Shown here: in pieces, positions 50,911-59,325 of the stretch | Numbering within the stretch: position 1 is the stretch's first letter | How the letters are laid out: every line of letters starts with the position of its first letter | Source: CAZLCC01 sp964570845 | Lineage (GTDB): Bacteria > Patescibacteriota > Saccharimonadia > Saccharimonadales > Saccharimonadaceae | Length of the DNA stretch: 64,000 bases | Direction of reading: 5' to 3' | Assembly: GCA_964570845.1 (NCBI GenBank) | Contig: CAZMZB010000001.1 | Span: 248,001 to 312,000, forward strand | Notes under the pieces: model-generated | Databases searched by the model: none | The model's input: the letters and a program-made list of their open reading frames with translations, nothing else | Told to the model about the DNA's origin: nothing | Made by a program: the position numbers and the translations under genes

Positions 50911-52245
50911 ATGAATCCAGATATTTTTAAGGCTTATGATATTCGTGGAAAAGTCGGCACAGAACTAACGTCAGAGGTGTGTTGGAAGGTTGGACAGGCG
51001 CTTGCCGACTGGCTACCTAGTGAAGGACCGATAGCAGTGGGGCGTGATATGCGTCCGGACTCTGAAGAATTGGCAAGCGCGGTGATTGAGGGCTTGAGGC
51101 TTCAGGGTAGAGACGTAATTGACATTGGTCTGGTGAGTAGCGACATGATTTATTTTGCTGTTGGTAAATTTGGACTGGCTGGCGGGGCAATGGTAACAGC
51201 TTCGCATAATCCAGGAGAATATAACGGCATTAAACTGTGCCGCGAGGAGGCGAAGCCGATAGGCATTGATACAGGATTAGCTGATATTCGCGATGCGGTG
51301 ATGGCGGGCAATTTTATTCCAGCCGGTACAAAAGGTGATCTTACAGCGCGAGATGTCAAAGAAGAGTGGATTAAGCATGTTTTCAGTTTCGTGGATGTTG
51401 AGAAGTGGTCGGCTTATAAGGTGGCGATTGATGCGGGAAACGGCATGCTTGGCGTCATCGCGCCAGTGTTAGCCGAGTATATACCATTACGCATTACCCC
51501 AATGTACTATGAACTTGACGGTACATTCCCCAACCACCCAGCCAATCCGCTGCTTCCCGAGGGAACAGCTGATATTCGAAAGAAAATAATTGATGAACAG
51601 CTTGATTTTGGGATTGCCTTTGATGGCGATGGCGATCGAGCAGTACTCATTGACGAAAAGGGTGAAGTACTCGGCGGAACGGTCATGACGGCACTACTGA
51701 CAACATATTTCCTTTCCAAAAATCCAGGTGCGACGATTTTGCATAACGCCATTTGTGGTCGAGTAGTGAAAGAGACAGCGATAAAAAACGGCGGTAAAGC
51801 CATTCGAACGAAAGTGGGCCACAGCTATATAAAAGCTGATATGCGAGCACATGACGCAGTGTTTGCCGGCGAGCACTCCAGTCATTATTATTTCCGTGAC
51901 AATTGGTCGGCGGATAGCGGACTGCTTGCAGCGATGATTGCTGTTCAAATGCTTGCGGAAAGCGGCAAAAAACTAAGCGAACTTGCCAGCGAGTATAAGA
52001 CATACAAGGCAATTCCAGAGACGAACTTTGAGGTTGCGGATAAGTCTGCAGCGTTAGTGCGAATCAAAGAAGCGTTTAGCGATGGCACTCAAGACGAGCT
52101 TGATGGGGTGACAGTGAACTATCCGGACGGGTGGTTTAATGTTCGGGCCAGCAACACGGAGCCTCTATTGAGACTGAATGCGGAAGCAAAAAATGAAGCA
52201 CAGTTACAGGCTATTGTTGGACGAGTAAAACAAGTTATACAATAA
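50911..52245 (+). CDS. Phosphomannomutase/phosphoglucomutase
   Basis: The 444-residue alpha-D-phosphohexomutase interconverts hexose 1- and 6-phosphates (glucose or mannose) through a phosphoserine. The catalytic loop is TASHNPGEYNGIK with Ser98. The Mg-binding loop is DGDGDR at 238-243. The sugar-binding loop is seen as GEHSSHYYFRDNW, and the C-terminal phosphate-binding loop as RASNTEPLLRLNAEA. These match the ManB/AlgC-type PMM/PGM group. It would feed NDP-sugar synthesis for the glycan locus, together with the SIS isomerase at 56153-57184. Length is normal. Confidence 0.93.
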   Translation: MNPDIFKAYDIRGKVGTELTSEVCWKVGQALADWLPSEGPIAVGRDMRPDSEELASAVIEGLRLQGRDVIDIGLVSSDMIYFAVGKFGLAGGAMVTASHNPGEYNGIKLCREEAKPIGIDTGLADIRDAVMAGNFIPAGTKGDLTARDVKEEWIKHVFSFVDVEKWSAYKVAIDAGNGMLGVIAPVLAEYIPLRITPMYYELDGTFPNHPANPLLPEGTADIRKKIIDEQLDFGIAFDGDGDRAVLIDEKGEVLGGTVMTALLTTYFLSKNPGATILHNAICGRVVKETAIKNGGKAIRTKVGHSYIKADMRAHDAVFAGEHSSHYYFRDNWSADSGLLAAMIAVQMLAESGKKLSELASEYKTYKAIPETNFEVADKSAALVRIKEAFSDGTQDELDGVTVNYPDGWFNVRASNTEPLLRLNAEAKNEAQLQAIVGRVKQVIQ

Positions 52246-52301
52246 AATTTGTCAAGTCTATTATCTGTTAAATTTAGTGTAGTAAATATTACTTCAAAAG
52301 T

Positions 52302-52329
52302 TTGACATAAGGTCAATAGACGCTATAAT
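52302..52329 (+). promoter_or_regulatory. Near-consensus promoter of the 157-residue protein gene
   Basis: TTGACA (52302-52307), 16 bp, TATAAT (52324-52329). Transcription is expected to start near 52336 and to read into a structured leader. Confidence 0.75.
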
Positions 52330-52340
52330 GGTTATGTATA

Positions 52341-52388
52341 CCAGTTCATCGCTGGCGGGAGCACCGATATACGGTACGCTCTCTTTTT
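52341..52388 (+). promoter_or_regulatory. Structured leader ending in an intrinsic terminator
   Basis: A short hairpin (CCAG 52341-52344 with CTGG 52352-52355) is followed by a terminator-like hairpin. That second hairpin pairs 52357-52362 with 52378-52383 and 52363-52366 with 52372-52375, and is followed by T5 (52384-52388). The terminator lies before the coding start at 52426, so most transcripts may end as an RNA of about 50 nt, or termination may be regulated. Confidence 0.55.
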
Positions 52389-52425
52389 AATAGCAAATAT
52401 AAAAATATAAATGGAGACAAAAGTC

Positions 52426-52896
52426 ATGACATACGAAGAATTTAGACAAGAAGCGAGAGAAGAGCAGGACTCTGATCCTGGTCCAGCCAGTAGACAACGA
52501 GCGGTTGTTGGGGAAGCATTACTTGAAAATGTTCTTGGAGAGATACGTGAAAGCTCGGTGGGCTATGATGATGTGAATACTCGCGTTGATCTCGCAAGTA
52601 TGGTTGTTCATGCTGCCGATATTGAGAGTGGAGAGGCGCCTAGCGATTTTTTTAAAAAACTTGAAGGCACCACCCATCCCGAAGTAATGAAAGCAGTCGC
52701 AAAAGAGTTTGGCACTCCAGAGGGAATCGCGACACTCGACCAACAACCGCCGCAGGAAGCTCAAGAGGCTATTCTTGATTTTATACGTCAGGAAGAGCGT
52801 CGCCGAATTGAGAAGGGTCTAAGCAATACTGGACTAGCAGAAGTCATTGAATTCCCCGAGACTCACCAGTCGGAGAGAGAAAAAATAGCGGCATAA
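52426..52896 (+). CDS. Acidic soluble protein of unknown function behind an attenuator-like leader
   Basis: The start is placed at ATG 52426 (MTYEEFRQEAREEQDSD), with GGAG nine bases upstream; an ATG at 52411 is possible. The protein of about 156 residues is acidic and mostly helical, without signal or membrane segments. It has VVGEALLENVLGEIRESS and a region with VDLASMVVHAADIESG. It ends VIEFPETHQSEREKIAA. No family is recognised. It is monocistronic, with a strong promoter and a terminator-containing leader, and lies upstream of groES. Confidence 0.6.
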   Translation: MTYEEFRQEAREEQDSDPGPASRQRAVVGEALLENVLGEIRESSVGYDDVNTRVDLASMVVHAADIESGEAPSDFFKKLEGTTHPEVMKAVAKEFGTPEGIATLDQQPPQEAQEAILDFIRQEERRRIEKGLSNTGLAEVIEFPETHQSEREKIAA

Positions 52897-52943
52897 ATGA
52901 GTCCTACTCGTTTTATTATCTCTTCAGACAGCCTTTCAAGAAA

Positions 52944-52970
52944 TTAGCACTCAACACTTGCAAGTGCTAA
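52944..52970. promoter_or_regulatory. CIRCE operator (HrcA binding site) of groES-groEL
   Basis: TTAGCACTC, nine bases, AAGTGCTAA. The consensus is TTAGCACTC-N9-GAGTGCTAA, so there is one mismatch, at the first base of the right arm. It overlaps the -35 of the promoter at 52958-52986. Confidence 0.92.
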
Positions 52971-52986
52971 TTTTTTTGTCTACAAT
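52958..52986 (+). promoter_or_regulatory. groES-groEL promoter
   Basis: TTGCAA (52958-52963), 17 bp, TACAAT (52981-52986). The -35 sits in the spacer and right arm of CIRCE, so bound HrcA would block polymerase. Confidence 0.65.
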
Positions 52987-53034
52987 AATGAGTGTTTAGA
53001 AAGAAAATTTAAATAAGGAGGAGTATTTACTACT

Positions 53035-53298
53035 ATGAGTACGCCTATTAAACCGCTCGCTGATCGGGTTGTGGCAGTCAAAGAGAAAGCTGAAAGTAAA
53101 ACCGCCTCAGGACTCTATTTGCCTGATAGTGCAAAAGAAAAGCCTGTTGTAGCGAAAGTTGAAGCTATCGGTCCGAACGTGAAGAGTGTGAAAAAGGGTG
53201 AGAGAATCGTCTATAAGGAATACAGTACGACTGAGCTGAAAATTAATGGTACCGAATATTTAATTCTTAAAGAAGAAGATATCTTAGCAACAGTTTAA
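53035..53298 (+). CDS. groES: Co-chaperonin GroES
   Basis: The 87-residue protein forms the heptameric lid of the GroEL chamber. It has IKPLADRVVAVKEKAESKTASGLYLPDSAKEKP, which contains the mobile loop that touches GroEL, then AKVEAIGPN, KKGERIVYKEYSTTELKINGTEYLILKEEDILATV. Slightly shorter than the common 94-97 residues but complete. AAGGAGGAG precedes the ATG. Expression is expected to be HrcA/CIRCE-controlled. groEL follows after a 19-bp gap. Confidence 0.96.
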   Translation: MSTPIKPLADRVVAVKEKAESKTASGLYLPDSAKEKPVVAKVEAIGPNVKSVKKGERIVYKEYSTTELKINGTEYLILKEEDILATV

Positions 53299-53317
53299 GA
53301 AAAGAGGAGTTTTATTG

Positions 53318-54970
53318 ATGGCAAAGAAAGTTTTTTATGATGACGATGCACGCGAGCGCGTGCTTGGCGGCGCAAAAGCGCTGTATGATGCAGTGAAGGT
53401 AACAATGGGACCAAAAGGCCGTAATGTGGTGATTAGCAAAAGCTATGGTAACCCAACCGTCACACATGATGGTGTCACGGTGGCGGAGGGCGTTGAACTT
53501 CCTGATAACGATGACGAGACATTAGGCTATAAAGTCGGTGCGGAACTCATCAAACAAGCAGCAACTAAAATGAACAAGGACGCTGGTGACGGTACGACAA
53601 CTGTTACGGTGCTCACGTATAACATTTTGAATGAAGCAAATCGCTTAATTGCAGCCGGACATAATCCGATGGAACTTCGAAAAGGTGTTGAAGCTGCCGG
53701 TGCGCAGGTGCTTTCAAGACTGGAAAAGATGGCAGAAAGTGTCGATGGAAAGCAGAATCGCGTGGCTGAAGTAGCAACTATTTCTGCCGGTGATAAGGCA
53801 ATCGGCGAATTGATTGCAAAAGTCATTGAAAAAGTTGGCAAGGACGGTGTCGTAACAGTGGAAGAAGGCCAAGGCCTTCACATGGAGTCTGAAGTGGTCG
53901 AAGGCTTCACCTTTGACCGTGGTTTCGTGAGTCCCTATATGGTGACAGATACCAATCGTATGGAAGCGGTCTATGAAAAGCCAGCTATTATCATCACCGA
54001 TAAAAAAGTTTCCAGCGTGCAGGAATTCTTGCCGCTGCTTGAGAAGCTGGCACAGGCTGGTAAGAAAGATGTCGTATTGATTGCTGATGATGTTGAGGGT
54101 GAGGCGCTTGGCGTGTTAATTCTCAATAAACTTAAAGGTAGTTTTAACACGGTAGCAGTAAAAGCACCGGCATTCGGTGATCGTCGAAAAGATGTATTGC
54201 AAGATATCGCTGCGCTCACCGGCGCGGCTGTGATCAGCGAAGATCAGGGAATGACATTTGAAAATATTGAGCTTGATGTGGTAGGAACGGCACGGAAGGT
54301 GATTATCAGCAAAGATGATACTACGATTGTGGAAGGTGCCGGGCGTGCGGGTGAGGTGAAGGCGCGAATTGAGCAAATCAAAACACAAGCCGAAAATGCA
54401 ACCAGTGAGTATGACAAAGAGCAGCTTGAAAAACGCGCAGCAAGTCTGAGCGGTAAAGTTGCCGTGATTAAAGTTGGCGGTGCAACGGAAACTGAGATTG
54501 AGGAAAAGAAATTCCGTGTGGATGATGCGGTTGCCGCAACCAAGGCAGCGCTTGCCGAAGGTATTGTGCCCGGTGGTGGTGTGACACTTGCTAATCTCGC
54601 TAAGACAATCAAGGTGGGTGGCGCAGATTCAGATGCGGCTGGCCGCGGTATCCTCAAAGCTGCACTCTATGAGCCATTCCGCCAGATTACACGCAACGCC
54701 GGTCTGAACGCTGATGCACTGCTTTCTCAAGTTGAAAATGCAAAAGACGGTCAAGGAGTGAATGTGAATACTCCGGAAAAAGGCCTTGTAGACGTAAAGG
54801 CTGCCGGCGTAGTTGATCCTGTTATGGTGACGAAAGAAGCAATCCAAAACGCCGTTTCAATTGCTGGCACGGCGATGACTATGGGTGCACTCGTTGTTGA
54901 GGTTCCTGAAAAGGAGGCCCCGGCTACTCCAGCTCCGGGTGGCGGTATGCCTGGTATGGGAATGATGTAA
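53318..54970 (+). CDS. groEL: Chaperonin GroEL
   Basis: Start at ATG 53318 (MAKKVFYDDDARERVLGGAK), with GAGGAG upstream. The 550-residue ATP-driven folding chaperonin has KVTMGPKGRNVVI (ATP site), NKDAGDGTTTVTVLTY (with the catalytic DGTTT), the apical-domain segment with SPYMVTDTNRMEAVYEKPAIIITDKK, the AAVEEGIVPGGG-type motif as AALAEGIVPGGGVTL, and the C-terminal Gly/Met tail GGGMPGMGMM. It forms an operon with groES and is followed by a terminator at 54993-55021. Confidence 0.97.
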   Translation: MAKKVFYDDDARERVLGGAKALYDAVKVTMGPKGRNVVISKSYGNPTVTHDGVTVAEGVELPDNDDETLGYKVGAELIKQAATKMNKDAGDGTTTVTVLTYNILNEANRLIAAGHNPMELRKGVEAAGAQVLSRLEKMAESVDGKQNRVAEVATISAGDKAIGELIAKVIEKVGKDGVVTVEEGQGLHMESEVVEGFTFDRGFVSPYMVTDTNRMEAVYEKPAIIITDKKVSSVQEFLPLLEKLAQAGKKDVVLIADDVEGEALGVLILNKLKGSFNTVAVKAPAFGDRRKDVLQDIAALTGAAVISEDQGMTFENIELDVVGTARKVIISKDDTTIVEGAGRAGEVKARIEQIKTQAENATSEYDKEQLEKRAASLSGKVAVIKVGGATETEIEEKKFRVDDAVAATKAALAEGIVPGGGVTLANLAKTIKVGGADSDAAGRGILKAALYEPFRQITRNAGLNADALLSQVENAKDGQGVNVNTPEKGLVDVKAAGVVDPVMVTKEAIQNAVSIAGTAMTMGALVVEVPEKEAPATPAPGGGMPGMGMM

Positions 54971-54992
54971 ATACATCTGCCAGTAGAATAAG

Positions 54993-55021
54993 AAGCTCCT
55001 TGTTTTTCTAGGGAGCTTTTT
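54993..55021 (+). terminator. Terminator of groES-groEL
   Basis: AAGCTCC (54993-54999) pairs with GGAGCTT (55012-55018), followed by a short T-run. The Nudix -10-like hexamer begins right after it. Confidence 0.7.
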
Positions 55022-55037
55022 AGTATAGACTTGATAT

Positions 55038-55553
55038 ATGAATTGGAAATTTTGCATGTTGTGTGGCGGAGCTTTAACCGCTAAAGATAAACATGCCTGG
55101 GAGTGTCAAACGTGCGGGCAAAGAATTTATCGCAATAATGCAGCGTGTGCTGACGGCGCGGTTATCAATGACAAGAATGAGCTTTTGATCGTAACAAGAG
55201 CGCTTGAACCAGGTAAGGGTAGATGGGATTTACCCGGAGGATTTGTTGATGTCGGTGAGACGTCGGAAGAAGCACTTTTACGAGAGCTTCATGAAGAGCT
55301 AGGACTCTCATCCGATGATATTAAACATGTCGAATATCTGAGAAGTGGGGCGGGGGAGTATCAATGGGACAACGATATAACCCATGTCCTTGCAGCAACA
55401 TTTTTGGTGCGAGTTTCTTCAGATATTACACTTCGAGCACTTGACGATGTGGCAAAGATACAGTGGGTTCCGATAAAACAAATTGACAATAGAAAACTCT
55501 TTTTTAGACCACATGAAAAAGTAATAGAAATATTAAACCAGAAGTTACTATAA
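55038..55553 (+). CDS. Nudix hydrolase with N-terminal zinc ribbon
   Basis: The 171-residue protein begins with a four-cysteine zinc ribbon (FCMLCGGAL ... WECQTCGQRIYRN), as in NudC/NADH-pyrophosphatase-like and ADP-ribose Nudix proteins. The Nudix box is GGFVDVGETSEEALLRELHEELGL, within G-x5-E-x7-REUxEExGU, spanning about residues 75-98. It would cleave a nucleoside diphosphate linked to another moiety, using Mg. TAGTAT (55021-55026) is a -10-like element 11 nt before the ATG, and no Shine-Dalgarno sequence is present. Substrate unknown. Confidence 0.9.
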   Translation: MNWKFCMLCGGALTAKDKHAWECQTCGQRIYRNNAACADGAVINDKNELLIVTRALEPGKGRWDLPGGFVDVGETSEEALLRELHEELGLSSDDIKHVEYLRSGAGEYQWDNDITHVLAATFLVRVSSDITLRALDDVAKIQWVPIKQIDNRKLFFRPHEKVIEILNQKLL

Positions 55554-55554
55554 A

Positions 55555-56064
55555 TTAAACAACTGGTGGAGCTGCACCGGGAATGGCTTGGACTGGAGGC
55601 TGTTCTTGCTGAGCATTATTAGAGAAATATTCAACTTCTTTAATAATATCGAGCAGTGCTTGAGCCCGTCGGGTTTCGTCTGAAATGGTTTTTGCGGTTT
55701 CGTGTGCAGTGCCGATGAGTTCTTTATCATCTGTTGAGCGAATGATGAGAAGCAATATATCAAACTTTTCTTCTGGTGGTAGCTGTAGTTTATCAACGAG
55801 CGGCTTCAATTCGTCAAGCGCAGCTTTTTTGATAACCTCAAGTTCGTTTTCACTTAGGGTTTGAGACGGCGCACTAGCAATGGGCGGTGGCGTTAAGCCT
55901 GGCGCTGCGGTATCTGTTGCCGGCGGTGTAGTGTTAGTCTCCGGAGTTGCATCTGCTGTTACGTCAGAAACTGCTTTGTTGGCGTCATCACCGCCACCTA
56001 ATACTTTTGCCAGCTCATTATCGTCGCTAACAGGTTGTTGCTGAGTTGTTGTTTGAATATCCAT
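55555..56064 (-). CDS. Pro/Thr-rich protein with C-terminal helical domain, unknown function
   Basis: Start at ATG 56064 (MDIQTTTQQQPVSDDNELAK), with AGGTGG upstream; the longer frame is less likely. The protein of about 169 residues has a disordered half rich in Thr, Pro and Ala (to about 85), then a helical domain (SENELEVIKKAALDELKPLV...PPEEKFDILLLIIRST...AKTISDETRRAQALLDIIKEVEYF), and a Pro-rich end. No signal or membrane segment. The layout is reminiscent of small CPR-specific proteins; I do not recognise a family. It is convergent with the Nudix gene (1-bp gap) and divergent from the isomerase gene. Confidence 0.6.
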   Translation of the reverse strand: MDIQTTTQQQPVSDDNELAKVLGGGDDANKAVSDVTADATPETNTTPPATDTAAPGLTPPPIASAPSQTLSENELEVIKKAALDELKPLVDKLQLPPEEKFDILLLIIRSTDDKELIGTAHETAKTISDETRRAQALLDIIKEVEYFSNNAQQEQPPVQAIPGAAPPVV

Positions 56065-56152
56065 ATATGCCCACCTATTTAAATTGTTTATGGTTGATTG
56101 CTTATACTGTATCATATAGGAATATACATGTGAAGACCGAAGGAGGAAATGA

Positions 56153-57184
56153 ATGCTTGACGACCTGAATGTAATACGACAAAAAGATCCCCATGACGCG
56201 CTATCTGTAGCAGCTGGTGAAGTTGAACAACTTGGCTTTCAAGTTGTCATAGAAAATGAAGATACGATAGTCTCAGGGATTGATACCATTGTTGTTGCGG
56301 GCATGGGCGGCTCAGCTTTAGCAGCTGGTATCGCAAGGAGCTGGCTAAATACGAGTATTCCATTTGAAGTTGTCAAAGACTATGTTTTACCGGCATATGT
56401 GAACGAAAAAACACTAGTTATTGCCAGCAGCTATTCTGGTAATACTGAAGAAACGCTTGCAGCGTTGTCACAAGCAGAAGAAAAAAATGCCAAAATTGCC
56501 GTTATTACCGCTGGCGGAAAGTTGGCCGAGACTGCAAAAGCGAAACACTATCCGCTGACTATTTTACCAGCCAATGTTCAACCGCGTATGGCAGTTCATT
56601 ATAATTTGAGAGGACTTATATATTTATTGGAGCGTTATGAGATAGTCAGAGGAAAATACAATGAAATTGCTGCTGCTCAAGACTGGCTAAAAGAAGAAAT
56701 AAAGCAATGGCTGCCCGAAGTTGAACTCACCCATAATGCTGCCAAACAACTAGCTGAAAAATCAGCTGGCAAGACGGCGATTATATATGCCGGACCGCTA
56801 ATGGCACCGGTAGCATACAAATGGAAGATCAGTTTCAACGAAAATGCTAAAAATATCGCCTTTTGTAATTATTACTCAGAGTTTAATCATAATGAAATCA
56901 TGGGGTGGGTGAGCCATCCAGTTGAAAAGCCGTTTGTTATTTTCAATCTACTTTCAGGTTTTGAACATCCCCGGATTTTGAAGCGTTTTGAAATTACTGA
57001 AAAATTGCTCAGCGGGCGCTGGCCTCATCCAATTGATATTGAACTCAAGGGTGATAGCATGATCAAGCAGCTATTATTCGGTAGTGTTTTAGCTGACTTT
57101 GTGGGTATATACTTGGCAATTTTAAATGGCATTGACCCGACGCAGGTTGAGGTGCTTGAGAAACTGAAAGCCGAGCTAAAGTAG
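56153..57184 (+). CDS. Bifunctional phosphoglucose/phosphomannose isomerase (SIS family)
   Basis: The 343-residue protein has two SIS domains. The first carries VVAGMGGSALAAGIARSW and IASSYSGNTEETLAAL, the Ser/Thr-rich sugar-phosphate binding loop. The second has AIIYAGPLMAPVAYKWKISFNENAK and EFNHNEIMGW, in which the Glu and His act in isomerisation, as in the archaeal/CPR PGI/PMI family. It interconverts fructose 6-phosphate with glucose or mannose 6-phosphate, supplying the mutase at 50911-52245. GGAGG precedes the ATG. Length is typical. Confidence 0.88.
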   Translation: MLDDLNVIRQKDPHDALSVAAGEVEQLGFQVVIENEDTIVSGIDTIVVAGMGGSALAAGIARSWLNTSIPFEVVKDYVLPAYVNEKTLVIASSYSGNTEETLAALSQAEEKNAKIAVITAGGKLAETAKAKHYPLTILPANVQPRMAVHYNLRGLIYLLERYEIVRGKYNEIAAAQDWLKEEIKQWLPEVELTHNAAKQLAEKSAGKTAIIYAGPLMAPVAYKWKISFNENAKNIAFCNYYSEFNHNEIMGWVSHPVEKPFVIFNLLSGFEHPRILKRFEITEKLLSGRWPHPIDIELKGDSMIKQLLFGSVLADFVGIYLAILNGIDPTQVEVLEKLKAELK

Positions 57185-57206
57185 GGATAAACATACTTTT
57201 TATTAT

Positions 57207-58934
57207 TTATGGCAACTGAAACTTCACAGGAGTTGACTGGTTGGCTGTATTTCCATTTCCTAATTGGCCATAATTGTTGTAGCCGGCGCAATAGGCTTGT
57301 CTATTTGAAGCAATAACGCAAGTATTATATGTCGTCGTAGTGACTTCCTTAGCAACTAAGTTGGTCGGCAAGTTAAACTTCGCAGGTGTCGACTGATTGG
57401 TTGTATTACCATTACCGAGCTGACCATAGTTATTATATCCCGCACAGTAGACTTGGTTATTTCTTACAGCGATAGCACAAGTTGTATACATGGATGAAAC
57501 AGCACCTTTAACTGCCCGAGTTGGAGCATTAAACAATACTGGCGTTGATTGATTCGTCGTATTGCCATTACCGAGCTGACCATAAGTATTATACCCGGCG
57601 CAGTGCATGTTGCCGGTTGTTCTAATAACACATGTATGAAGTGCATTATTTCCTCCCTGAAAGGGGACTAGAGCATAAACTCCCATTCCTGGTCCAAACT
57701 GTACTGGGGAGTTAGTGCTAGTAGTTGTGCCATCTCCGTGTTGACCATATGAGTTAGATCCGCTGCAGTGAACAATACCATTAAGACCAATACCACACGT
57801 ATTATCCCCGCGTTGTTCTCCAGTGGAAGACTGAAAACCGGACCCTCCCCATGGTCCAGGAGTAGTTGGTTGCGTGTAGTTACCAATTCCTAAAGCACCA
57901 TACCCATTATACCCAGCACAGTAAGTCCATGCCCATCCAACTATCTCTGCATCATTACCTGCAGCACATATAATATTAGAGCCTATAGTAACGTTAATAG
58001 CCGCGCTGAATTCACCGCCGACAAAACTATTAAACAATACCGGTGTCGACTGATTCGTTGTATTTCCATTGCCAAGCCTATAATTGGCACCCTCGCCGGC
58101 ACAATAAATCCTTCCGTTTGAAGCCACAGCACAAGTATTAAACTTGTCGGCTGTAAGCTGTACGGCGGTCAACCCACTCGACAAATTAAACTTCACTGGG
58201 GTTGATTGGTTGGTCATGTTACCATTGCCAAGCTGCCCGTAGCTGTTAGCGCCGGCACAATAGACTTGATTATCCGAGGCTAAGACACAAGTGTGACCAT
58301 TACCAAGATCAACGTCAGCGGCAGTTAATCCACTTGGTAAATTGAATTTTACTGGCGTTGACTGACTTGTGGTATTCCCATTTCCTAATTGGCCAGAACT
58401 GTTAGCACCGGCACAATAGACTTGATTATTCGAGGCCAATATACACGTATGATAAGCGGTATAGCTACTGGCGCTACTAAAAGCTACCTTCTTTGCGCTC
58501 AATCCGCCTTCTATATTTACTATGACGACATTTTGTGCCGTATATGTTCTACCGGTAGCTATCAGGGTAACAGTACCAGTAGCGGTAGCTGTGGTGGAAC
58601 CATTGTTATTAGGTGTGCTAACGCTAAAAGTACTGGTCCAGCCATCGCCCTGGGCTAATGCAGTATCGGCTTTAGTGGTGCCGCTGCAGGTACTATTGGG
58701 TTTGAGGGTATTAGTCCAGTAGTTGGTTTTGTTTTTTAAACAATCGGTAGCAAAAGCAACGCCGGCTTGAGCAGCGTCGTTTGCAATACGATGCCAATGT
58801 TGATTTTGAAGTGTACGGGCAATAGAAGTGTTGGCTATGAGGCTTGAAACACCAACGGCTATGAGAGCGGTGCCGATAAGAATGAGAATAGGCAGGGTAA
58901 AGGAGTGTTGAGCTTTTTTTCTATATTCACGCAT
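57207..58934 (-). CDS. Prepilin-like protein with RCC1-type beta-propeller repeats (copy A)
   Basis: The 575-residue protein begins with a short basic leader and a prepilin-like helix (HSFTLPILILIGTALIAVGVSSLI), followed by ARTLQNQHWHRIANDAAQAGVAFATDC, a minor-pilin/PilX-like stalk. It then has about seven RCC1-type repeats of roughly 50 residues, with the recurring core CAGxNxYGQLGNGNTTNQSTPVxFNLPS and H/NTCVLAS. Such repeats usually fold into a beta-propeller. The fifth residue of the mature helix is not the usual Glu. It is a candidate surface adhesin displayed by a pilus system. It shares its promoter region and architecture with 59449-61345. Confidence 0.82.
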   Translation of the reverse strand: MREYRKKAQHSFTLPILILIGTALIAVGVSSLIANTSIARTLQNQHWHRIANDAAQAGVAFATDCLKNKTNYWTNTLKPNSTCSGTTKADTALAQGDGWTSTFSVSTPNNNGSTTATATGTVTLIATGRTYTAQNVVIVNIEGGLSAKKVAFSSASSYTAYHTCILASNNQVYCAGANSSGQLGNGNTTSQSTPVKFNLPSGLTAADVDLGNGHTCVLASDNQVYCAGANSYGQLGNGNMTNQSTPVKFNLSSGLTAVQLTADKFNTCAVASNGRIYCAGEGANYRLGNGNTTNQSTPVLFNSFVGGEFSAAINVTIGSNIICAAGNDAEIVGWAWTYCAGYNGYGALGIGNYTQPTTPGPWGGSGFQSSTGEQRGDNTCGIGLNGIVHCSGSNSYGQHGDGTTTSTNSPVQFGPGMGVYALVPFQGGNNALHTCVIRTTGNMHCAGYNTYGQLGNGNTTNQSTPVLFNAPTRAVKGAVSSMYTTCAIAVRNNQVYCAGYNNYGQLGNGNTTNQSTPAKFNLPTNLVAKEVTTTTYNTCVIASNRQAYCAGYNNYGQLGNGNTANQSTPVKFQLP

Positions 58935-58960
58935 ATATTAATTATTTTTATACCCTGACT

Positions 58961-59009
58961 TTCTTTTACTAAGAGTATAAGCATTCTAAGAAGTAAACAC
59001 AAGGGGTAT
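58961..59009. repeat. 49-bp promoter repeat, copy A
   Basis: Identical to 61374-61422. It contains the minus-strand promoter of the RCC1 gene. The rest of 58935-59055 shows nothing further that I can identify. Confidence 0.9.
58974..59002 (-). promoter_or_regulatory. Promoter of RCC1 gene A
   Basis: Minus strand TTGTGT (59002-58997), 17 bp, TATACT (58979-58974). It lies 40 bp upstream of the ATG at 58934 and is fully conserved in copy B. Confidence 0.55.
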
Positions 59010-59055
59010 AGATGTCGCTAATAAAAAAGCCAGACTATTTGTCTGATTATTTTCG

Positions 59056-59141
59056 TGGCGGGGAGAGATTTAAATCTTGGGTATCCTTGCAGGTACGATG
59101 GTTTTCAAGACCGTTACCCTTCAACCACTCGATCATCTCCC
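59056..59141 (-). pseudogene. Decayed tRNA-Ser (UGA-like)
   Basis: On the minus strand this 86-nt stretch follows the tRNA-Ser plan: GGGAGAT acceptor, D-arm with CGAGTGGTTGAAGG, anticodon loop CTTGAAA (UGA), a remnant long variable region and CGCCA at the end. The anticodon stem has a mismatch, and the T-arm has lost pairing with TTTAAAT in place of TTCGAAT. The acceptor is off register. It is most likely a non-functional duplicate. Its 5' end overlaps the stop of the 57-residue gene. Confidence 0.65.
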
Positions 59142-59306
59142 TGTATCAACTATTTTATTATGTGCTTCTACAGCAGCTTGAGCTAGCTCAAATGTATCCA
59201 TGACGCCTATGAGCGGGTCGTCATCCGATGGGGCGTCCCTAAGCTGGGCATAAATCGTTCTGCCCACTTTCCGACCAACGCGCCATCTGTAATTTGTATA
59301 ATCCAT
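59133..59306 (-). CDS. 57-residue protein resembling small actinobacterial/actinophage proteins
   Basis: An ATG at 59306 opens 57 codons ending TGA at 59135-59133. The product has YRWRVGRKVGRTIYAQLRDA, PSDDDPLIGVMDTFELA and AVEAHNKIVD. This G-R-T-I-Y...D-D-P-L-I-G-x-M-D-T-x-E-x-A pattern is one I associate with short proteins of Actinobacteria and their phages. It is not checked against a database. It lies 20 bp downstream of tRNA-Ser(GCU) on the same strand, lacks a Shine-Dalgarno sequence, and runs into the decayed tRNA-Ser. It is the only gene in the 58935-59325 stretch. Confidence 0.55.
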   Translation of the reverse strand: MDYTNYRWRVGRKVGRTIYAQLRDAPSDDDPLIGVMDTFELAQAAVEAHNKIVDTGR

Positions 59307-59325
59307 AGTCAGTGTAGTTTCTTTG

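Noticed and set aside
52957..52986. Reading the CIRCE arms as a terminator of the upstream unknown gene
   Set aside because: The arms match the CIRCE consensus with its exact nine-base spacer. The T-run after the right arm may add weak termination, but the operator explanation is stronger.
59056..59141. A functional fourth tRNA-Ser
   Set aside because: The T-arm has lost pairing and its TTCGAAT loop, the anticodon stem is mismatched and the acceptor is out of register.
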